In this document: positions 10,618 to 23,646 of the stretch, in pieces
Layout: each line of letters begins with the position of its first letter
Numbering within the stretch: the stretch's first letter is position 1
From: Megaleporinus macrocephalus
Taxonomy: Eukaryota > Chordata > Actinopteri > Characiformes > Anostomidae
DNA: 64,000 nucleotides
Assembly: GCA_021613375.1 (NCBI GenBank)
Contig: CM038716.1
Coordinates: 17,306,024-17,370,023, forward strand
Direction of reading: 5' to 3'
Translations under genes and position numbers: made by a program
Notes under the pieces: model-generated
Seen by the model: only the letters and a program-made list of their open reading frames with translations
Database searches by the model: none
Told to the model about the DNA's origin: nothing

Positions 10618-10682
<65 letters not shown>
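10617..10682. repeat. (TA)n microsatellite
   Basis: About 32 uninterrupted TA units. Confidence 0.95.
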
Positions 10683-10685
<3 letters not shown>

Positions 10686-11289
10686 CTCTGTGCTAATGGA
10701 TGTGTACCATATGAACAGGTGTTACCCTGTAAGCGAAATTTGTCTTAGTCATACAGCTGCAGTTACAATATCCCTGAACCCCTGGAGCCACATGAACATA
10801 GCCACCCTGCCAAATCCCTCTGCCAGCCCTTTGCCACCCCTGGTAAAATTTTACAGATCAGCCACTGTTCCCCACCCCAACCTGCAGACATGTGTAGAGC
10901 CCCTCGCCTCATTGAGCACAAAGCTACTGCTCTGCAGCCCCTGATTCTGCTACCGCGTTTACGGGCTTCGCATATTAACACTCGTGTTAAACCCAGCGAG
11001 GGGTAGAGCGCGCCCAGCAGCTTTTGGAGCACACTTTACTAACTGACCTCACATCTGAATGCCACACTTGAACGCTCGCAGCCAAAACTGAGCCGAGTGT
11101 CACCAAGAAACAGCTTAGTGCTGTGAAGCGGTGCCTCGCTCTGGGAAAACGGCCTGCGCAACCTTTCCCTAAGAACCTCTTTTACCAAATTATTTGGACT
11201 CCATTCAGTCACTCCACCCTTTTTTTCCATTCTAATACAAGTCCACACTCTCACTCACTCACTCTGCCACCCATTTGACCAGAACCTAC
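10683..11289. other. Mixed-composition spacer, moderately GC-rich
   Basis: Complex sequence with short contradictory frames on both strands (10690-10944, 10763-11032, 11039-11254). No domain was recognised. Confidence 0.35.
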
Positions 11290-11680
11290 ACACTTATTAA
11301 CCTTTACCGCTGAGGGCTGCTGCCCTGACATGATAAATAGGTTTGGGTAATGTGTGACAATTATCAGGCGAAGACCAACCTGAACGCAGAACACCAGGGG
11401 ACGAGTGTAAATCTACCTCCATGTTTTAGATGACACTGGGCCCTGGACTCCCTGTGTGTGTAATTAGAACCAAATGCTGGAGCGTGTGAGAGTGAATGAG
11501 TGTGTATGTGTTTGCTCACTCCTCCATCCCTAATCAGAGAGCCCCCTGGAGTATGGTGTGAGGGGGCTCACACGCTGCTCATAAATCTTGCTGCCTTGGG
11601 AGGACCTGTATAAGACGCATGCTGATAAGAGGACCGTCTGCACAGAGCTGGCTCGCACATTCGTGCACACCGCTAATGCC
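11290..11680. other. Candidate conserved noncoding block with a GC hairpin
   Basis: Non-repetitive, balanced-composition sequence. It includes GACATGATAAATAGG, GTGACAATTATCAGG and a 9-bp perfect stem GAGCCCCCT...AGGGGGCTC at 11539-11547 and 11561-11569 with a 13-nt loop. No open frame spans it. Regulatory status is an inference from composition. Confidence 0.3.
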
Positions 11681-14600
11681 ACTTACAGAACATGCTGTAC
11701 TCCACTGAGAACTATAGTTCGGCTTCCATCAACTTTACGAGCATTTTGAAAGCGATAACATAAAAATCTCTTGATTTTCTTTTTCTCTCTCTTTTTTTTG
11801 CAGCTTTCTGGACAAAATTAGCTTCCGACAGCGTGTCTCCATCACATGAACAAATCTTCCATTGGGGATCAATAAAGTTAATCTGTCTACAAATGTGGGT
11901 AGAGCAGCCTAACCTCATAAGCACTTAAAGAATGGTTACTTCTGTGAACTAATAACTGAAGTAGAAGTGAATGTACCTCTTAAAAACAGCTTGAGAGGAA
12001 GTCAAGTAAGCAGCAAGTACTACTGAAGTCCTAAGTGACTTAAAGAACAGCCATGGAACCTCTTATGACATCCAACATCTATCAGCACAGGAAGTCAAGC
12101 TCTGTTCTTCTACTGATCTAAAATAGGATCATTACACTCGAAAGTCAGTGATGTGATCACTCATACAATAGGACAGACAACTAAACTAAACAAAAACAAA
12201 AGAATAAGTTACTAAACGCTATTAACTGAAATGGAAATGAGTAACAAACAGACTGCTTTCCTTAAAAGTATGAAGAAAGTTAAAATCCATCAAACTAAAC
12301 CAGTTAATCCAGTTGATGTACGTCATGAAAACAGAACTAGCCACTACCCACATCTGTCTGTCTGTATTTGTTAAAAGTAGAACGTGTTTGTGTAATTACA
12401 TCATGTCCTGCAAAAAAAGAAAAGAAAATGCTGTTAAGTGTTTTTTCCTAATTTTAAGTAAAATGTTGCATTTGATTTGATCATATCAAGAATTTCATGT
12501 GTATCTCAAGCTGAAGACACATTCTCTTTTGCCTTGCTTCTTGACTCTTCTACTGAAAAGAGTAGAATAACTGCCCACATATTGCCGCTGGCCAAAGAAA
12601 AACAAATATCTCGAAAATGGCAACTTTACAGAGTAAAGACAAGCTTTACTTTTAATGTAAGTCAACGTTTTTTGCGAGTTATTTTGAAGCATTTCAATTG
12701 GTCCAATCACCATGCCGTTTCCTTACAATGTAAATGGCAGCTGCTGCATTCACTTTTATATCTCAGCTTACATAAGACATTTCTATCACAGGAATTTTAT
12801 ACAAGATCTATTTCAAGCATCCTGATTATAGATTCTATGTTTATAGTTTAAATTAAGACACATAGATTTAAGAAATACATAGAAAGCTTCTCATCTCCTC
12901 CTCAGGCCAGCTGTGACATACTAGTTTGTTTTTCTGGCTTATGTGAGCCATATAATTGCATTTTTTTCTCCACTCAGTCATGATCCACTAAATTTGAGAA
13001 AGTAACAGTTATTAATAATACTTATTAAATAAATACTATCACCTACATTATCAATGTCTTATAATCAATGTCTTATCATGCAATAAATTAAGTATGTCCT
13101 GGCTCTCTAATCTTAAAATTAAATAAATAAAGTAATGAAAATAAAAATACCTAAAATGTACCTTTTAAATATGAGACAAAAAATTTGTTTTCATGAAGGA
13201 CAAGTAAACAGTTCATGTGCTAAATGGCAGGTGTCATTAATAATGCGAAAGTCCTCCTTCCAATAGCTGTATATAAGTTAGCTGTGGTTTCATTGTTTTG
13301 CAGTCCTTTTCAACTTTTCCTGCTCAGCCAGGTAAATGCAATTCAATTTTCTCCAGGTCCAGACTCTTCAGTGAGCAAGCTGAGAGAGGAGGTGACAGGA
13401 AAAACTCAAAAGGTAAATCTATTTCTCTCTCCTCCTATCAAACAGCAAAATTAGAATAAACTCATAAAAAAAAAATAATTATGATTTAAAAACAAACACA
13501 GGAACTTCGACTGTTGTTGGGTTGTTGAGACCCACAGAGTCTGATATAACTGGAATTTAATTGTTATTGAATATTAATAAATTCTAAATAAAAGTTCTTG
13601 TACAAATTCTGTACAAAATCTCCCGCTCCTGGTCCCTCCTGGCGCTGTGTCACTGATACACATTGCTAAGATATACCCTCAATTAGCAGGAACTGAAAGT
13701 CAAACAAAATGTAAAGGTTCAATCTCTCTCCATATGGCATTTTTTTAAATAATTGTTTGTTTTAGCAAGATTATTTATACAGTCCATACTAACCTGTGAC
13801 CTGACATATTGTACTAACTCCCACTGTACATAAATATATCCTACTTCACATATTAAATATAATATTTACTGGTAGGGTTCTACATAGACCTACAGGTAGG
13901 ATATTTTGATAGCCTGAATCACACAAAGCTCAATTCTAATTTGAAGTTTCCTGTTTCTGTATCTCAGGCCAACCAGGCACCATTAAAGAAGGAATGGCTA
14001 ATCAGACATTACCAGCATTGAAGGAAAATAATGTTTCTGAGTGCTGACGTTTACTTATAATATTACACTATTTAACAATTAATTAAACATCATTCATTCT
14101 CTGCTATACTTAAAAAACCCATTATTTTATGTGGCTGTGTGATATTAATAACTTCTCTCTCCAACAGTAATAGTTACTGTAACATGTAGAAATATCAAGA
14201 GAGGAAACCTGAAAACAGATCTTATATTTTACAAAATACAATATATGTCATGGCGTATATATAATGTAAAATAAACTACATACTCATTTAATTTCAGATT
14301 TTATTACTATTGTAATAAAAATAAAAACAAAAATAAAACCCAAACAAATAAACACATATATTTGGTCTTGATTTTGATTCAGTCTCGGTCTTGGTCTTGA
14401 CCTGGACTCTACATCACTTCTTTAACGTACACTGTGAGGTGGAGAAAACAAATACTACATTGCCAAGAAACATAAGGTTCAAATTCTATTGCACAATGGT
14501 TTTAAATATCTTGGTTCATTAATACAGAATTAGACTGATGTGTGTGTTCAGACGTGTGTACGTTGAGCATTATTCATCAGCTGATAAGAAGAACACGGTA

Positions 14601-14780
14601 AGCAAGTAACTTGATACAATGTAAGGCACTGCTTAATACAAAACAGCAATTGTTTACTATATAGAAGCACCATAGGAGTTCATACAGGGATCAGGAATCC
14701 TGAAGCTAATCATGAAGGTCACCAGATTGATTTGTGAGGACCTCTGATTCAGTTGTAGGTTAAAACTAAACACAGGTGGT
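11681..14780. other. Three-kilobase AT-rich spacer
   Basis: No gene and no dispersed repeat could be named. There is a small direct repeat, ATCAATGTCTTAT, at about 13051 and 13065. Frames at 12477-12851 and 12495-12713 are overlapping opposite-strand chance ORFs. Possible decayed repeats cannot be excluded. Confidence 0.45.
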
Positions 14781-15287
14781 CCTGTGTGGAGAAGCGTTTT
14801 AGTTTTCCTCCTTTACTACATTTTATTCAGCACTCTGGCTCACAGCTCAGACCTTTTCTTGACAGTTCTCCATCTCAGCCTTTCTGGTGAATGTGTTCAT
14901 CCTTCCCCTTCCCTCTCTATCACTCTCCGTCCCTCTCTCCGGAGCCCGTCTCTGTTTCAGGCTCGGCCCCTGCAGGACCTGGCCGCTCCCTCTCTCTCCC
15001 ACATCTGGCCAGGCAGCTGGGGCTGGCCGGGGTTCAGCGCTGGGGGTGGGGGTGGCCGCTCGGAGCATGAGGGTGGGGAAAGCTATCCGTTGCAAAGCAA
15101 AGCCCAGGGCACTGTAAAAAAGGGGTCGAACTCCAGAGGAAAAAGGGAAAAAAAGGTATTTGACACTCGGAAAAAAAAAACGTTCGGCCAAAAGAGCACC
15201 GAAAGTTAAACTGAATCTCTGCAGTCTCTCAGTCTATCTATCAAAGTGTCTCGCTGCACACTATTAAGGTGCATTAAGGAGCGGGAC

Positions 15288-15290
<3 letters not shown>
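14781..15290. other. GC-rich block followed by A-rich sequence
   Basis: 14925-15110 is GC-rich with several G runs (GGGGGTGGGGGTGG near 15043). It is followed by A runs near 15119-15180. The frame 14784-15209 is low-complexity with no domain, and opposite-strand frames overlap it. An untranslated exon or regulatory block is possible. Confidence 0.3.

Positions 15291-15359
<69 letters not shown>
15291..15359. repeat. (GA)n microsatellite
   Basis: About 34 perfect GA units. It produces the RERERERER run in the frame 15246-15626. Confidence 0.95.
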
Positions 15360-15361
<2 letters not shown>

Positions 15362-16090
15362 GGAGAAACAGGGGAAGCAGGAGAGAGTGGTAAAGGCAAC
15401 AATTCCAATATCCTATTTCCACATCTTAAATGCATTAATCAATCTAACCCAAGGGCTCCCTAAAAGCCAGCCAGAGGAAGAGAAAGAGAGAAAGAGAATG
15501 GGAAAGAAAAACACAGACAAGGAGAGGAGTAGGTTGGAACAACATACTTTTCAATTTGCCAAAATTCAATCTAGCTTGCTTTGTTTAAGTTCCTCAGTCT
15601 CTGTCCACGTTTCCTTCGGCACATGAACACAGCGGCAAGCCACCGATATGCACACCCACGGTCGCGCACACTCAACCACATGCACACACACGCACACACT
15701 CTTTTGTTTGCCACATGTTTTAGTCTAAGGTGGCAGAGTGTGTGTCCTGGCAGGGGCACTGGCAGTAAGGAACGGGTGTGTCTTGTTCTCGGCCTGTGCG
15801 TCCCGGCTCTGTGTGGTGCCAGCAGGGCCGCGGAGAGGTTCTTTTGTTTTAGTCAAAGAGTCGTAAGACACTTTCTCTCTGCCTTGCTGTTCTCCATTCT
15901 GGCCGTTTGCGACCCCTGCCTAAGTTCACGCGGGGACAGCGCGTGCTCTCCGGCCGCTCTGGGTGCCTCGGCCTCCCAGTGGCCTGGAAGTCTGCATCAA
16001 TATGGAAAAGACTCCTCTCCCGGGTTTACATTTTCCAACTTGTTTCATGGCAGCCCGAGCCAGCGGGCCAGACGGGATGAATGAAGTTGA
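15360..16090. other. Mixed block; GC-rich candidate regulatory part at about 15740-16090
   Basis: After purine-rich sequence and a short CA stretch (15680-15700), the segment 15740-16090 is complex and GC-rich (CCCGGCTCTGTGTGGTGCC, GGGCCGCGGAGAGG). The overlapping frame 15581-16084 lacks any domain and begins in repeat sequence. Confidence 0.3.
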
Positions 16091-18374
16091 CCAGAGTCAT
16101 CATACTATCCTGTGCATTACGCTATCAGTCACGTACTGCTCTCCCCGTACACTGATTGACTGAGTCTAGTTTGCAGTGTATTGTCCTGCCATGTGTAGTA
16201 AAAGGCCCATATTCTGGATTCTGTTTTTCGTTGCTTTCTTAAGTCCGCATACAACTTTGTGTGGTGTTATGTCCTAAAAACAGCCATAACTCATTTTTAC
16301 AGCACTTTTAAAACTGATATATGTAAATCACCTCACTGCTTATTGGCTAGCCTGTATCGTGCTTCGTTCAAAAAGCCGTCCAAGCTGAAATGTGCGGAAC
16401 AAACTGTGAAGTTCAGACTGAAATCCACAGGGACAATTCCTTTCAGATGTCTGGATACAGGTTTCAGTGATACATTTACTTCCTGACAGCCAGGAACAGC
16501 AGAGCGTTGAACCGTTTTCCCTCACACATCTTCCTCATAGATAACTCTGCTGCAGACTGTAACTGCAGTAACAACACGGTTTATCATGGCCATTTGAATG
16601 TGTGGGGCGGAACCGCTGCAGGCTGACTTCATAAGTAAATTTGCTGATGGGTATGACATCACAACCATGATGAGTTCAGGTGAATGTTTTTGCTGTTCAG
16701 TGCACATTTTTGGACTGTTTGCAACATGAATGGTAATTTTTTTTAACTTTTTTGGAACACTACATTAAACTGGATGGATGATTAATAAGACCTGGCAAAA
16801 TGCTAGCAATATTTCTCCAGCTCCTTAAACCAAGACAGAATAAATGTTAACAAATTTTACTTTGTACATTTGAATTCTCCCAAATGTTTCACATTTTGTA
16901 ACAAAAAAATCTATTTATTTTAAATGAATGACTTTTAAAGCCACATAGTCATGCTGGGATCAGACTAGACAATATTTAATACACTTAATTAAATGAATGG
17001 TGTTGTTTTTCCATACATTCTTGCCATTTCTTGTTCTGGAGACATGTTTGACATTAACCAATCATTGTTCAAATCCTTGCATGAGGTCATAGGTTGGCAG
17101 AAGGATGGGTCAATCATGGCTAGAGAAGTGCTGCGTATGATACTGGTGCTTTTGTGTTCCAAAAAATGAATAAATATTACAAATAAAAGAAAAACTATTG
17201 TGAACACATTCCTGAGTATCATGAAGAGACAGAAGGGGCTGTCTCACTTCAAAAAGAACTTGAGATAAAAGATTTGTTAAGATGCCAACAGTTTCTCTTT
17301 TATGGAACTGATTTCAATTGCAGTTGTACTAAGTTGTGGTTAGTGCTTAGCTCTTAGCATTTTGGTAACACTGTTTGTAACACTGCTTCATGAGTAGATG
17401 TTACTGTGATATATAAGTGATCTGTAGCTTGTTATTCCACCTAACAGCTTTAACAGCAGCATCCATCTTTCTGCTGGCCATGTTTAAATATGTTTGCAAG
17501 AGAGCACTCCATCCTCCTATTGGTCACTGGCAAAGACCACATTGTAGGATATGTCATACAAAAAAAAATAAAATAAAAAATATATATCAAAGCTAGACTT
17601 TTCGCTGTGGTGTCATGGGAAGTGCCAGACGCAACATCACTGTTCAGTTACATCACACTACACAGCCTGTTCCTCATTCCTGAAGCTAATATTCAGGCTT
17701 GACACTGGAAGTTTGTCAGCTATGACAAAATCGTGTCAAAATTGGGCTGAAATCTTGATCTACTTGCTGCATAACCACAGTCAGAAAGTACAAGGGATTA
17801 TAACAGTGATATACTAATAAAGACGTGGTCAGTGGTTATAACTGGGAGTGGCACATAGACAAAAAGAGATTCAGGGACCATCGTTGTGAATGGAGAATGT
17901 CTTTCCAGTGAAAAGGCCCCAATCTGCATCATACATAAGGAAACTATTGTGGTATTTGAAGAATACAGCGTTGGTCGACATTACGAAAGCACACATGCCT
18001 CCAATTTTTCTATGTATACAGACGATGTGTGAAAACATAACTAGCAGTTTCAGTTACCTGGCCCTCAGCCCGCCACACTTTGGACCCACAGCACAGAAAG
18101 CTTGGACATCCAAGGTGTCATTCTGCACTTTCATGATCACTCATACAGCGAGAGGCTGCACGAGGGTCTCAGCAGAACGTTTCTCTGGTCCACCGTATAT
18201 CTGTGCGTGAATGGGATGACAGAGTTCTTCTAGATTTGATTTGACTTGAGGAGGAGAGGAGGTTACAGGGTGAGATTGAGAGGAAGTGGGAGAGGGGAAG
18301 AGAGCCAGTCAGAGGCGAGGGGTGTGGGAGAGGGAAGAGAGAGGGAGAGCAGCAGTGAGCGGGCGAGTGTGTGT
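16091..18374. other. AT-rich spacer, nothing recognised
   Basis: Short chance frames only. The 16990-17222 minus-strand frame is hydrophobic at its start and has no recognisable domain. The purine-rich stretch 18245-18360 yields a serine/proline-rich minus-strand frame. Confidence 0.45.
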
Positions 18375-18530
18375 GTGTGGTGTTAGGGAAGGTGAACCCT
18401 GGCTCCTCTCGGCACAGGAAGCCCCTGATTAGCACTAACGAGAAGAGCAGGCCGTATTAATGCAGCCACACACCTCCCACCCTCTGCCATCTGCAACAGC
18501 ACCGCTCACTGCCAGACAGCAGGAACACAC
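18375..18530. other. Candidate conserved noncoding block
   Basis: Complex sequence with CCCCTGATTAGCACTAACGA and GCCGTATTAATGCAGCC, containing homeodomain-type ATTA/TAAT cores, ending at a short CA tract near 18525. Conservation is not testable here. Confidence 0.3.
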
Positions 18531-19739
18531 ACACACACTCCCCTACCAAGGAGATGTAGCAGAACACACACATGTATAGCACACGAGCACAAAATAGAAA
18601 ACCATGCACCAAAAGATGCAGCTATTTATTCTTTAAGGTGAACGTAAATACTTTAGTAATCAAGTAATCTGGTGATTAATTGTAATGATTAATTGAGTAA
18701 TTATTTTGATATTAACATTAATATTTATATAATATAATATTTTTTTACACAACATATCTTTCTCCCTATGAAGACATCTGGGAGAGGTCATTTCTAAATT
18801 TGCTGCCTTTTTTATCACCTTATTTTATATATTTTTCTCTATCTAAGGAGATCTTTCTATCTATGGGTCATAGTTGTATAATTGTTATATATATATGTAT
18901 ATTTGTATTTTTTATTTTAGACCTTTGAACATTAACACTTAATTATTCATTATACTCGTACTGACTCATCCTGTTCCAGAAAGACAACAGGTTTATGGAA
19001 GTGTGCATCTCAGTTTCTACTTCTCTAATAATTTTCATCCTTTATATCCCAAATGAATCCGAGCTCTGTCTACAATTACAGGGCATTAAAAGAGAAGAAA
19101 ATGAATCTATCACCATAAACCATGATGTCAGCAGGCTAAAGAAGAATAAACACTGGCAGAGAGAGCTGTTTGAACTGTGGCTGGCGTTAGGCTATTTAAA
19201 GCAGCCGGATTTGTTAATGTTTTCTTTCCGAAACTCACTTTTGTTGTCATGATTTAGAATTTTGATAAAATGACAACTAACCTCAAGTCTGTCAGTGTGA
19301 TTTTTTTGTTAATGAAATGAAAAACATTAACAGCACGGAAAGGCTTTCAGGTAACAACACATAATAATGTTCAACATCACAATAAAGGTAACTGAGTGTT
19401 CCATCCTAGGCCTAAGAATTCTTCCCAGATACAGTTTTGTGAGCCAGCCTATCTCATTAAAAGAATAAAGCAAGAGACTTTAGGGATAATCAACATTCAC
19501 AAAAAACTTCGATTGTTTGGTTTCCACAGCTAAAAGACATTGAGGGCTGAGAATAAAGTGGGGAATACAGAGATATCAAGCTAGCTTCTCAGTGGAACTG
19601 ATTCATAGAGGCTATGAAACCTCCATGTTATACAAATTAGTATCAAACACTGAAAAAACCTGCCAACTTCATGCTGCAATACATATACAACCCTTTACAG
19701 CATCCTAGCCAAATGACACATTCTGTTCAAAGTAAAAAT
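18531..19739. other. AT-rich spacer; possible decayed repeat at 18640-18740
   Basis: 18640-18740 is built of TAATCAAGTAATC / GATTAATTGAGTAATT phrases. This resembles a widely dispersed fish repeat rich in RTAATCGATTA-type motifs, but it is too decayed to assign. The rest is unremarkable. Confidence 0.4.
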
Positions 19740-20000
19740 TTAAGTTAAAGGGGAACTATTATGCTTTTCCAGTTTTTCCTTTAGTGTGTTGTGTAGTTTA
19801 TTGTGCATGTAAACAGTCTGCAAACCCCAAAGTACATGCCAGAGGGAGAAACTCCCACAGACACCTCTTTTCTCAGCCGACCGAGGCGCGTCATTAGAAT
19901 TTCAGCAATTTTCTCTGTTACAAGAAGACAGCATCTCATAACACAATCCTTATTGCCTGCCAACTGCCAAACTTAACAGTAAAAACAAATATGTCCTGCT
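19740..20000 (+). repeat. Dispersed teleost repeat fragment
   Basis: The succession AACTATTATGCTTTTCC, AGTGTGTTGTGTAGTTTATT, GTGCATGTAAACAGTCTGCA and GCCAGAGGGAGAAACTCC matches the order of motifs in a common fish repeat (CTATTATGCTTTT...GTGTGTT...GTGCATGTAAAAGGTCTGCA...AGAGGGAGT). Identification is from memory; class unknown. Confidence 0.5.
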
Positions 20001-20784
20001 CCAGTCTAAGTTGTGAAGATGGCTCAGGTCTGGCAAGTTGCTCTGCCTGACTTTTAGGTCAGACCTGACACCACTGTAAGACTAGCCACAACGGTGTGGA
20101 AGCGGAACTTGTGCTGACTGTTGACCAATCAATACACAGCGGGCAAGCTGACCATTTAGAGTATACTGGGTACATCAGAAGGCAGGGCATAAAAACTCAG
20201 GAACCCTAACAAAGCTTTTCAGACAGTGGGTGAATACAGATGTACAGTATGAGAATTTATTGTTTTGTGTAAGCATCTAATTCTATTTTAGTAGATCTCA
20301 GAAATAAAAGAAGACTTATGTAAAGAGATTTTATTTCAAGTAATTTTGATTTTCTATTGGTCCATTTATCAAAATCAGTAAACTGGCATTTCAAATGAAT
20401 AAATAAACAATAAAGAATAAATACACAAATTCAAGTTTTTGGTCTGACAGAAACAATCTGTGTAATAAGACAGACAGATAACCAGATACATATAGTACTT
20501 TATGTATACATGCTATAAGTTTCTATATTATCTATATATATTTAGACTATATTGTAGATCGAATAGATATAAAGCTCATACCTAGCCCTAAATGCAACAT
20601 CAAAAATCTGAACATGACTTTTTAGTAGTTCCATATTTTAAAAACATGGTTTTATAATGGCCTCCAGATGCCATGTTAACCATTCAAATTACAGACTAAT
20701 TGCTGAGCCGATTCATTTTTTAATTAAGTAATTATTTATAATTAAATAATTGTCAGTTTAGAAACACAAGGGTTGTTACTTCAC
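20001..20784. other. AT-rich spacer
   Basis: It contains CCTGACTTTTAGGTCAG, a small palindrome, near 20048. The similar phrase CCTGACTTTTAGGG occurs at about 53974. Otherwise nothing was recognised. Confidence 0.4.
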
Positions 20785-21033
20785 GCCTTCCACACACACA
20801 CACACACACACAGATGTTCGTTTCTGTGAACTGTGGGGCCATTACATAGACTTATTTCCTGGAGACTTACACAAACCTTTAGAAATACTACTAGCCTAAC
20901 CCTAACCCTGACCTTAAATCACCTTTACCTTACAATTTAATCATTTATATTAGGGACAAAAGGACAAAAGGTCCCCATAATGTGAGTATATGACCAGGGT
21001 TTGGTTCCCCACAATGTGGCATAAACCTGGTAT

Positions 21034-21076
<43 letters not shown>
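20785..21076. repeat. CA-flanked dispersed repeat containing CCTAACCCTAACC
   Basis: It is bounded by (CA)n at 20793-20812 and 21035-21074. Inside are GTGGGGCCATTACATAG, CCTAACCCTAACCCTGACC, AAAGGTCCCCATAATGTGAG and TGGTTCCCCACAATGTGG. This matches a familiar fish repeat in which GTGGGGAC / GTCCCCAC motifs flank a CTAACCC-rich interior and a terminal CA microsatellite. Confidence 0.6.
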
Positions 21077-21077
<1 letters not shown>

Positions 21078-21089
21078 TATATGACCGTA

Positions 21090-21520
21090 GTGCCAAATAC
21101 ACTTAACCATCAGCTCCGAGGCCACATGTGGCAAAGCCTCCTGCAGATGAGGTGCTGAATATGATTTGCATTGCGAGTGGCCGGATGGGGATCAAAGTGG
21201 GGTGAGTATGTGAGAAGATGGTGCGATGGAAAGTAAAGGATAGAGAAAAGGTCTGTAGGACAACGCGCACACACACACACGCTATTAACGGCTCCTGCAG
21301 ATGGAGGAGCAGGGCGTTCTCACACAGTGAGACATGGATACCCGCTCACATTCTCTTCCCATTCCCACCCACACATTAACATGTGTTTCACATTCAAACA
21401 GACCATGTGGAAAGCTCCAGCCACCCCTTAACTCACTGTACCCCTGGGCTCACCATGGCCAGCTCTCCATCCACACACGCACTGAGTTGTTTTTATCCAG
21501 TGTCAGGACATGAGGTCATC
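21090..21520. other. Candidate regulatory block with octamer and TCF/LEF motifs
   Basis: A perfect octamer ATTTGCAT at 21164-21171 lies 20 bp from ATCAAAG at 21191-21197, a TCF/LEF-type core, in complex non-repetitive sequence. A short CA tract at about 21265-21281 interrupts it. Motif matches this short occur by chance, so the role is tentative. Confidence 0.3.
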
Positions 21521-21927
21521 TGAACAGTCCTAAAAAAAATTAAGTCTGTTTATCTGGGCATTATTTATTTATTTATTTATTCAAGAAAAATAAACACCAA
21601 CATTAGAAGAAACATAAATAAATAAACAACACACTGTTATTTGATAGGCGCAAATGAGTTAGCTTAACCATTTCCAAACATCTACTCAACGAAGCCCAGT
21701 ATTTACAGCTACTATCCAATACATACTTAGCTAATCATGGTGTGCTGCTGATGGACTTTACCAAACTGGTACAACAACAACTGAGAAGTCAGGAGCCCAA
21801 CCTATATCCCTTTAATTGACACAGTAATAACTTTTCAAAAAACAAAACATTCTTGCACTTTATATTTATTCGTGTTTGTTTGCAGATTATATATACTATA
21901 GAACTGACTTGCCAAGATTAATAGTTT

Positions 21928-21969
<42 letters not shown>

Positions 21970-22099
21970 TTTTTCCGGTCCGTTTTCATCATGAAATGCC
22001 CAACAACATCTTTTATTTAGAAAATGGTATTTTAAACAATTTAACAATAATTAAATAAAATTTAAAGAACTTGGTCTGACAGAAACAATCATTTCTAAT
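21521..22099. other. AT-rich spacer with (TTTA)n and (AT)n tracts
   Basis: (ATTT)n at about 21563-21583 and (AT)n at about 21929-21960 followed by a T run. The opposite-strand [14 protein letters not shown] frames are translations of the AT tract. Confidence 0.6.
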
Positions 22100-22556
22100 T
22101 CACATATATATACTTTGTAGTTCTACACTTGCAAACTGTAGTCCATCTGATTCGCTGCATACATTATTTATCTCTTTTTTGCCCTCTTCTTTAATGGTCA
22201 GGACCCCAACAGGATCACCACAGAGCAGGTACTATTAGGAAGCAATGCAGTGGCAGTGACACTGACACGTGGTGGTGTGTTACTGTGGGATGTGCTAATA
22301 TGAGTGGATCAGACACAGCAGTGCTGCTGGAGTTTTTAACACCTCAGTGTCACTGCTGGACTGAGAACAGTCCACCAACCACCAAGTGTCCTGTGGGCAG
22401 CATCCTATGACCACTGATGAAGGACTAAAGAACAACCAACACAAACTCTCTGACTTTACATCTACAAGATAGACATATATATATATATATATATATATAT
22501 CTTGCGGATTCACCTATTAGAGTGGGCAGTGAATGGAAACAGTGTTTATAACACCA
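22100..22556 (+). mobile_element. Palindromic dispersed DNA element, copy B, with embedded (AT)n
   Basis: Order of blocks: TTTAATGGTCAGGACC, AATATGAGTGGATCAGACAC, AGTGCTGCTGGAGTTTTTAA, GACCACTGATGAAGGACTAA, TCTGACTTTACATCTACAAG, then (AT)n at 22473-22500, then ATTAGAGTGGGCAGTGA. Orientation of the interior is opposite to copy A and agrees with the reverse complement of copy C. An AT microsatellite interrupts the element at the same internal point as in the fragment at 23826. Confidence 0.75.
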
Positions 22557-22629
22557 AGAGCAAAACATGAAACATGTAGCTTTACAAAGTGTCACTGGTT
22601 CTAAGATAAACTTGCATGCATGTGCACAA

Positions 22630-22739
22630 ATACACACACACACAAACACACACACACACACACACAAATACACACACACACACACACATACAGACACACA
22701 CACACACACACACACAAATACACGCACACACACACACAG
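22630..22739. repeat. Compound (CA)n microsatellite
   Basis: CA repeats with AAATA and GACAC interruptions over about 110 bp. They explain the histidine/threonine and cysteine/valine frames on the two strands. Confidence 0.95.
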
Positions 22740-22846
22740 AGCTCCTATATTACTGTCATGGAAACCTTGCATGCTTGGTATAAACAAATGATATAAAATA
22801 GATAAAGAAAGTATGAAGTGTTAAGAAACTGTATGATTAGTTTAGT

Positions 22847-22870
22847 ATGGAATGGAATGGAATGGAATGG
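22847..22870. repeat. (ATGGA)n short pentanucleotide repeat
   Basis: About five ATGGA units ending in ATGGTATG. Confidence 0.9.
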
Positions 22871-23357
22871 TATGTAAAGCTGTAATGGAAATATGATCAG
22901 ACTATCAGATTCATTTAAATCTCATGTGTTCCTCTAGCTGTTTTAGGTACAGAATTCATTTTAACATAAACATGCAGTTTGACACTAGATGACTCCTATA
23001 AATAAACTGTGTGTGTTGTGAGCAGATACGGACTGTGTTACTTACGTTACATGGAACTGAATTCTCTAAAATTCATTCATCAGTTTTTCAACAAATGCTG
23101 GTTCATCAGTGTCAAGACAGATTTGGATTCATAATTATATTAACTGCTCTCAGCATGTATTTTAGGGGATACTTAATGAACACAGCAAACATGATTTTTG
23201 GCAAAGATATTATACATTATTAATGTAGCACTGACTGAGAGAACATTTTCCTGCACATAAAACTGACCTGGTGTGTGTGACTGCTTTCCAATTCCATTAA
23301 TAAAAATAAGTAAAATTAATACATTTTCCAAAAGGACAACAAAAGCAGTGGTGTACA
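22871..23357. other. AT-rich spacer
   Basis: Nothing recognised before the inverted-repeat-bounded segment. Confidence 0.5.
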
Positions 23358-23533
23358 CAATATTGTGTAATACTGATTTAGTATGTGAGCTAGGATGTTG
23401 GTTAAAGTTGGTTAAAAAATAACTTTCTTTTTTTACTAGTCAAATTGGCTAATTAATCTACACTCCTGCATTAAGTTCCCATTTTTGGTTTCCTAAAGAC
23501 CTTTTCAGTGGAGAACTGTTTTTTTTAATACAG

Positions 23534-23535
<2 letters not shown>

Positions 23536-23631
<96 letters not shown>

Positions 23632-23646
23632 TATATATATATATAT
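23536..23646. repeat. Long (TA)n microsatellite
   Basis: About 110 bp of TA with a TTTTT interruption near 23628-23632. It produces the IYIYIYIY frame. Confidence 0.95.

Noticed and set aside
15246..15626. Frame with RERERERE run
   Set aside because: Translation of a (GA)n microsatellite.
20895..20912. Telomere-like CTAACCCTAACCC
   Set aside because: Only two units, embedded in a CA-flanked dispersed fish repeat with GTCCCCA motifs; not an interstitial telomere.
21929..21960. TATA-box promoters in AT tracts
   Set aside because: TATATA strings lie in microsatellites with no downstream gene or other promoter signals.
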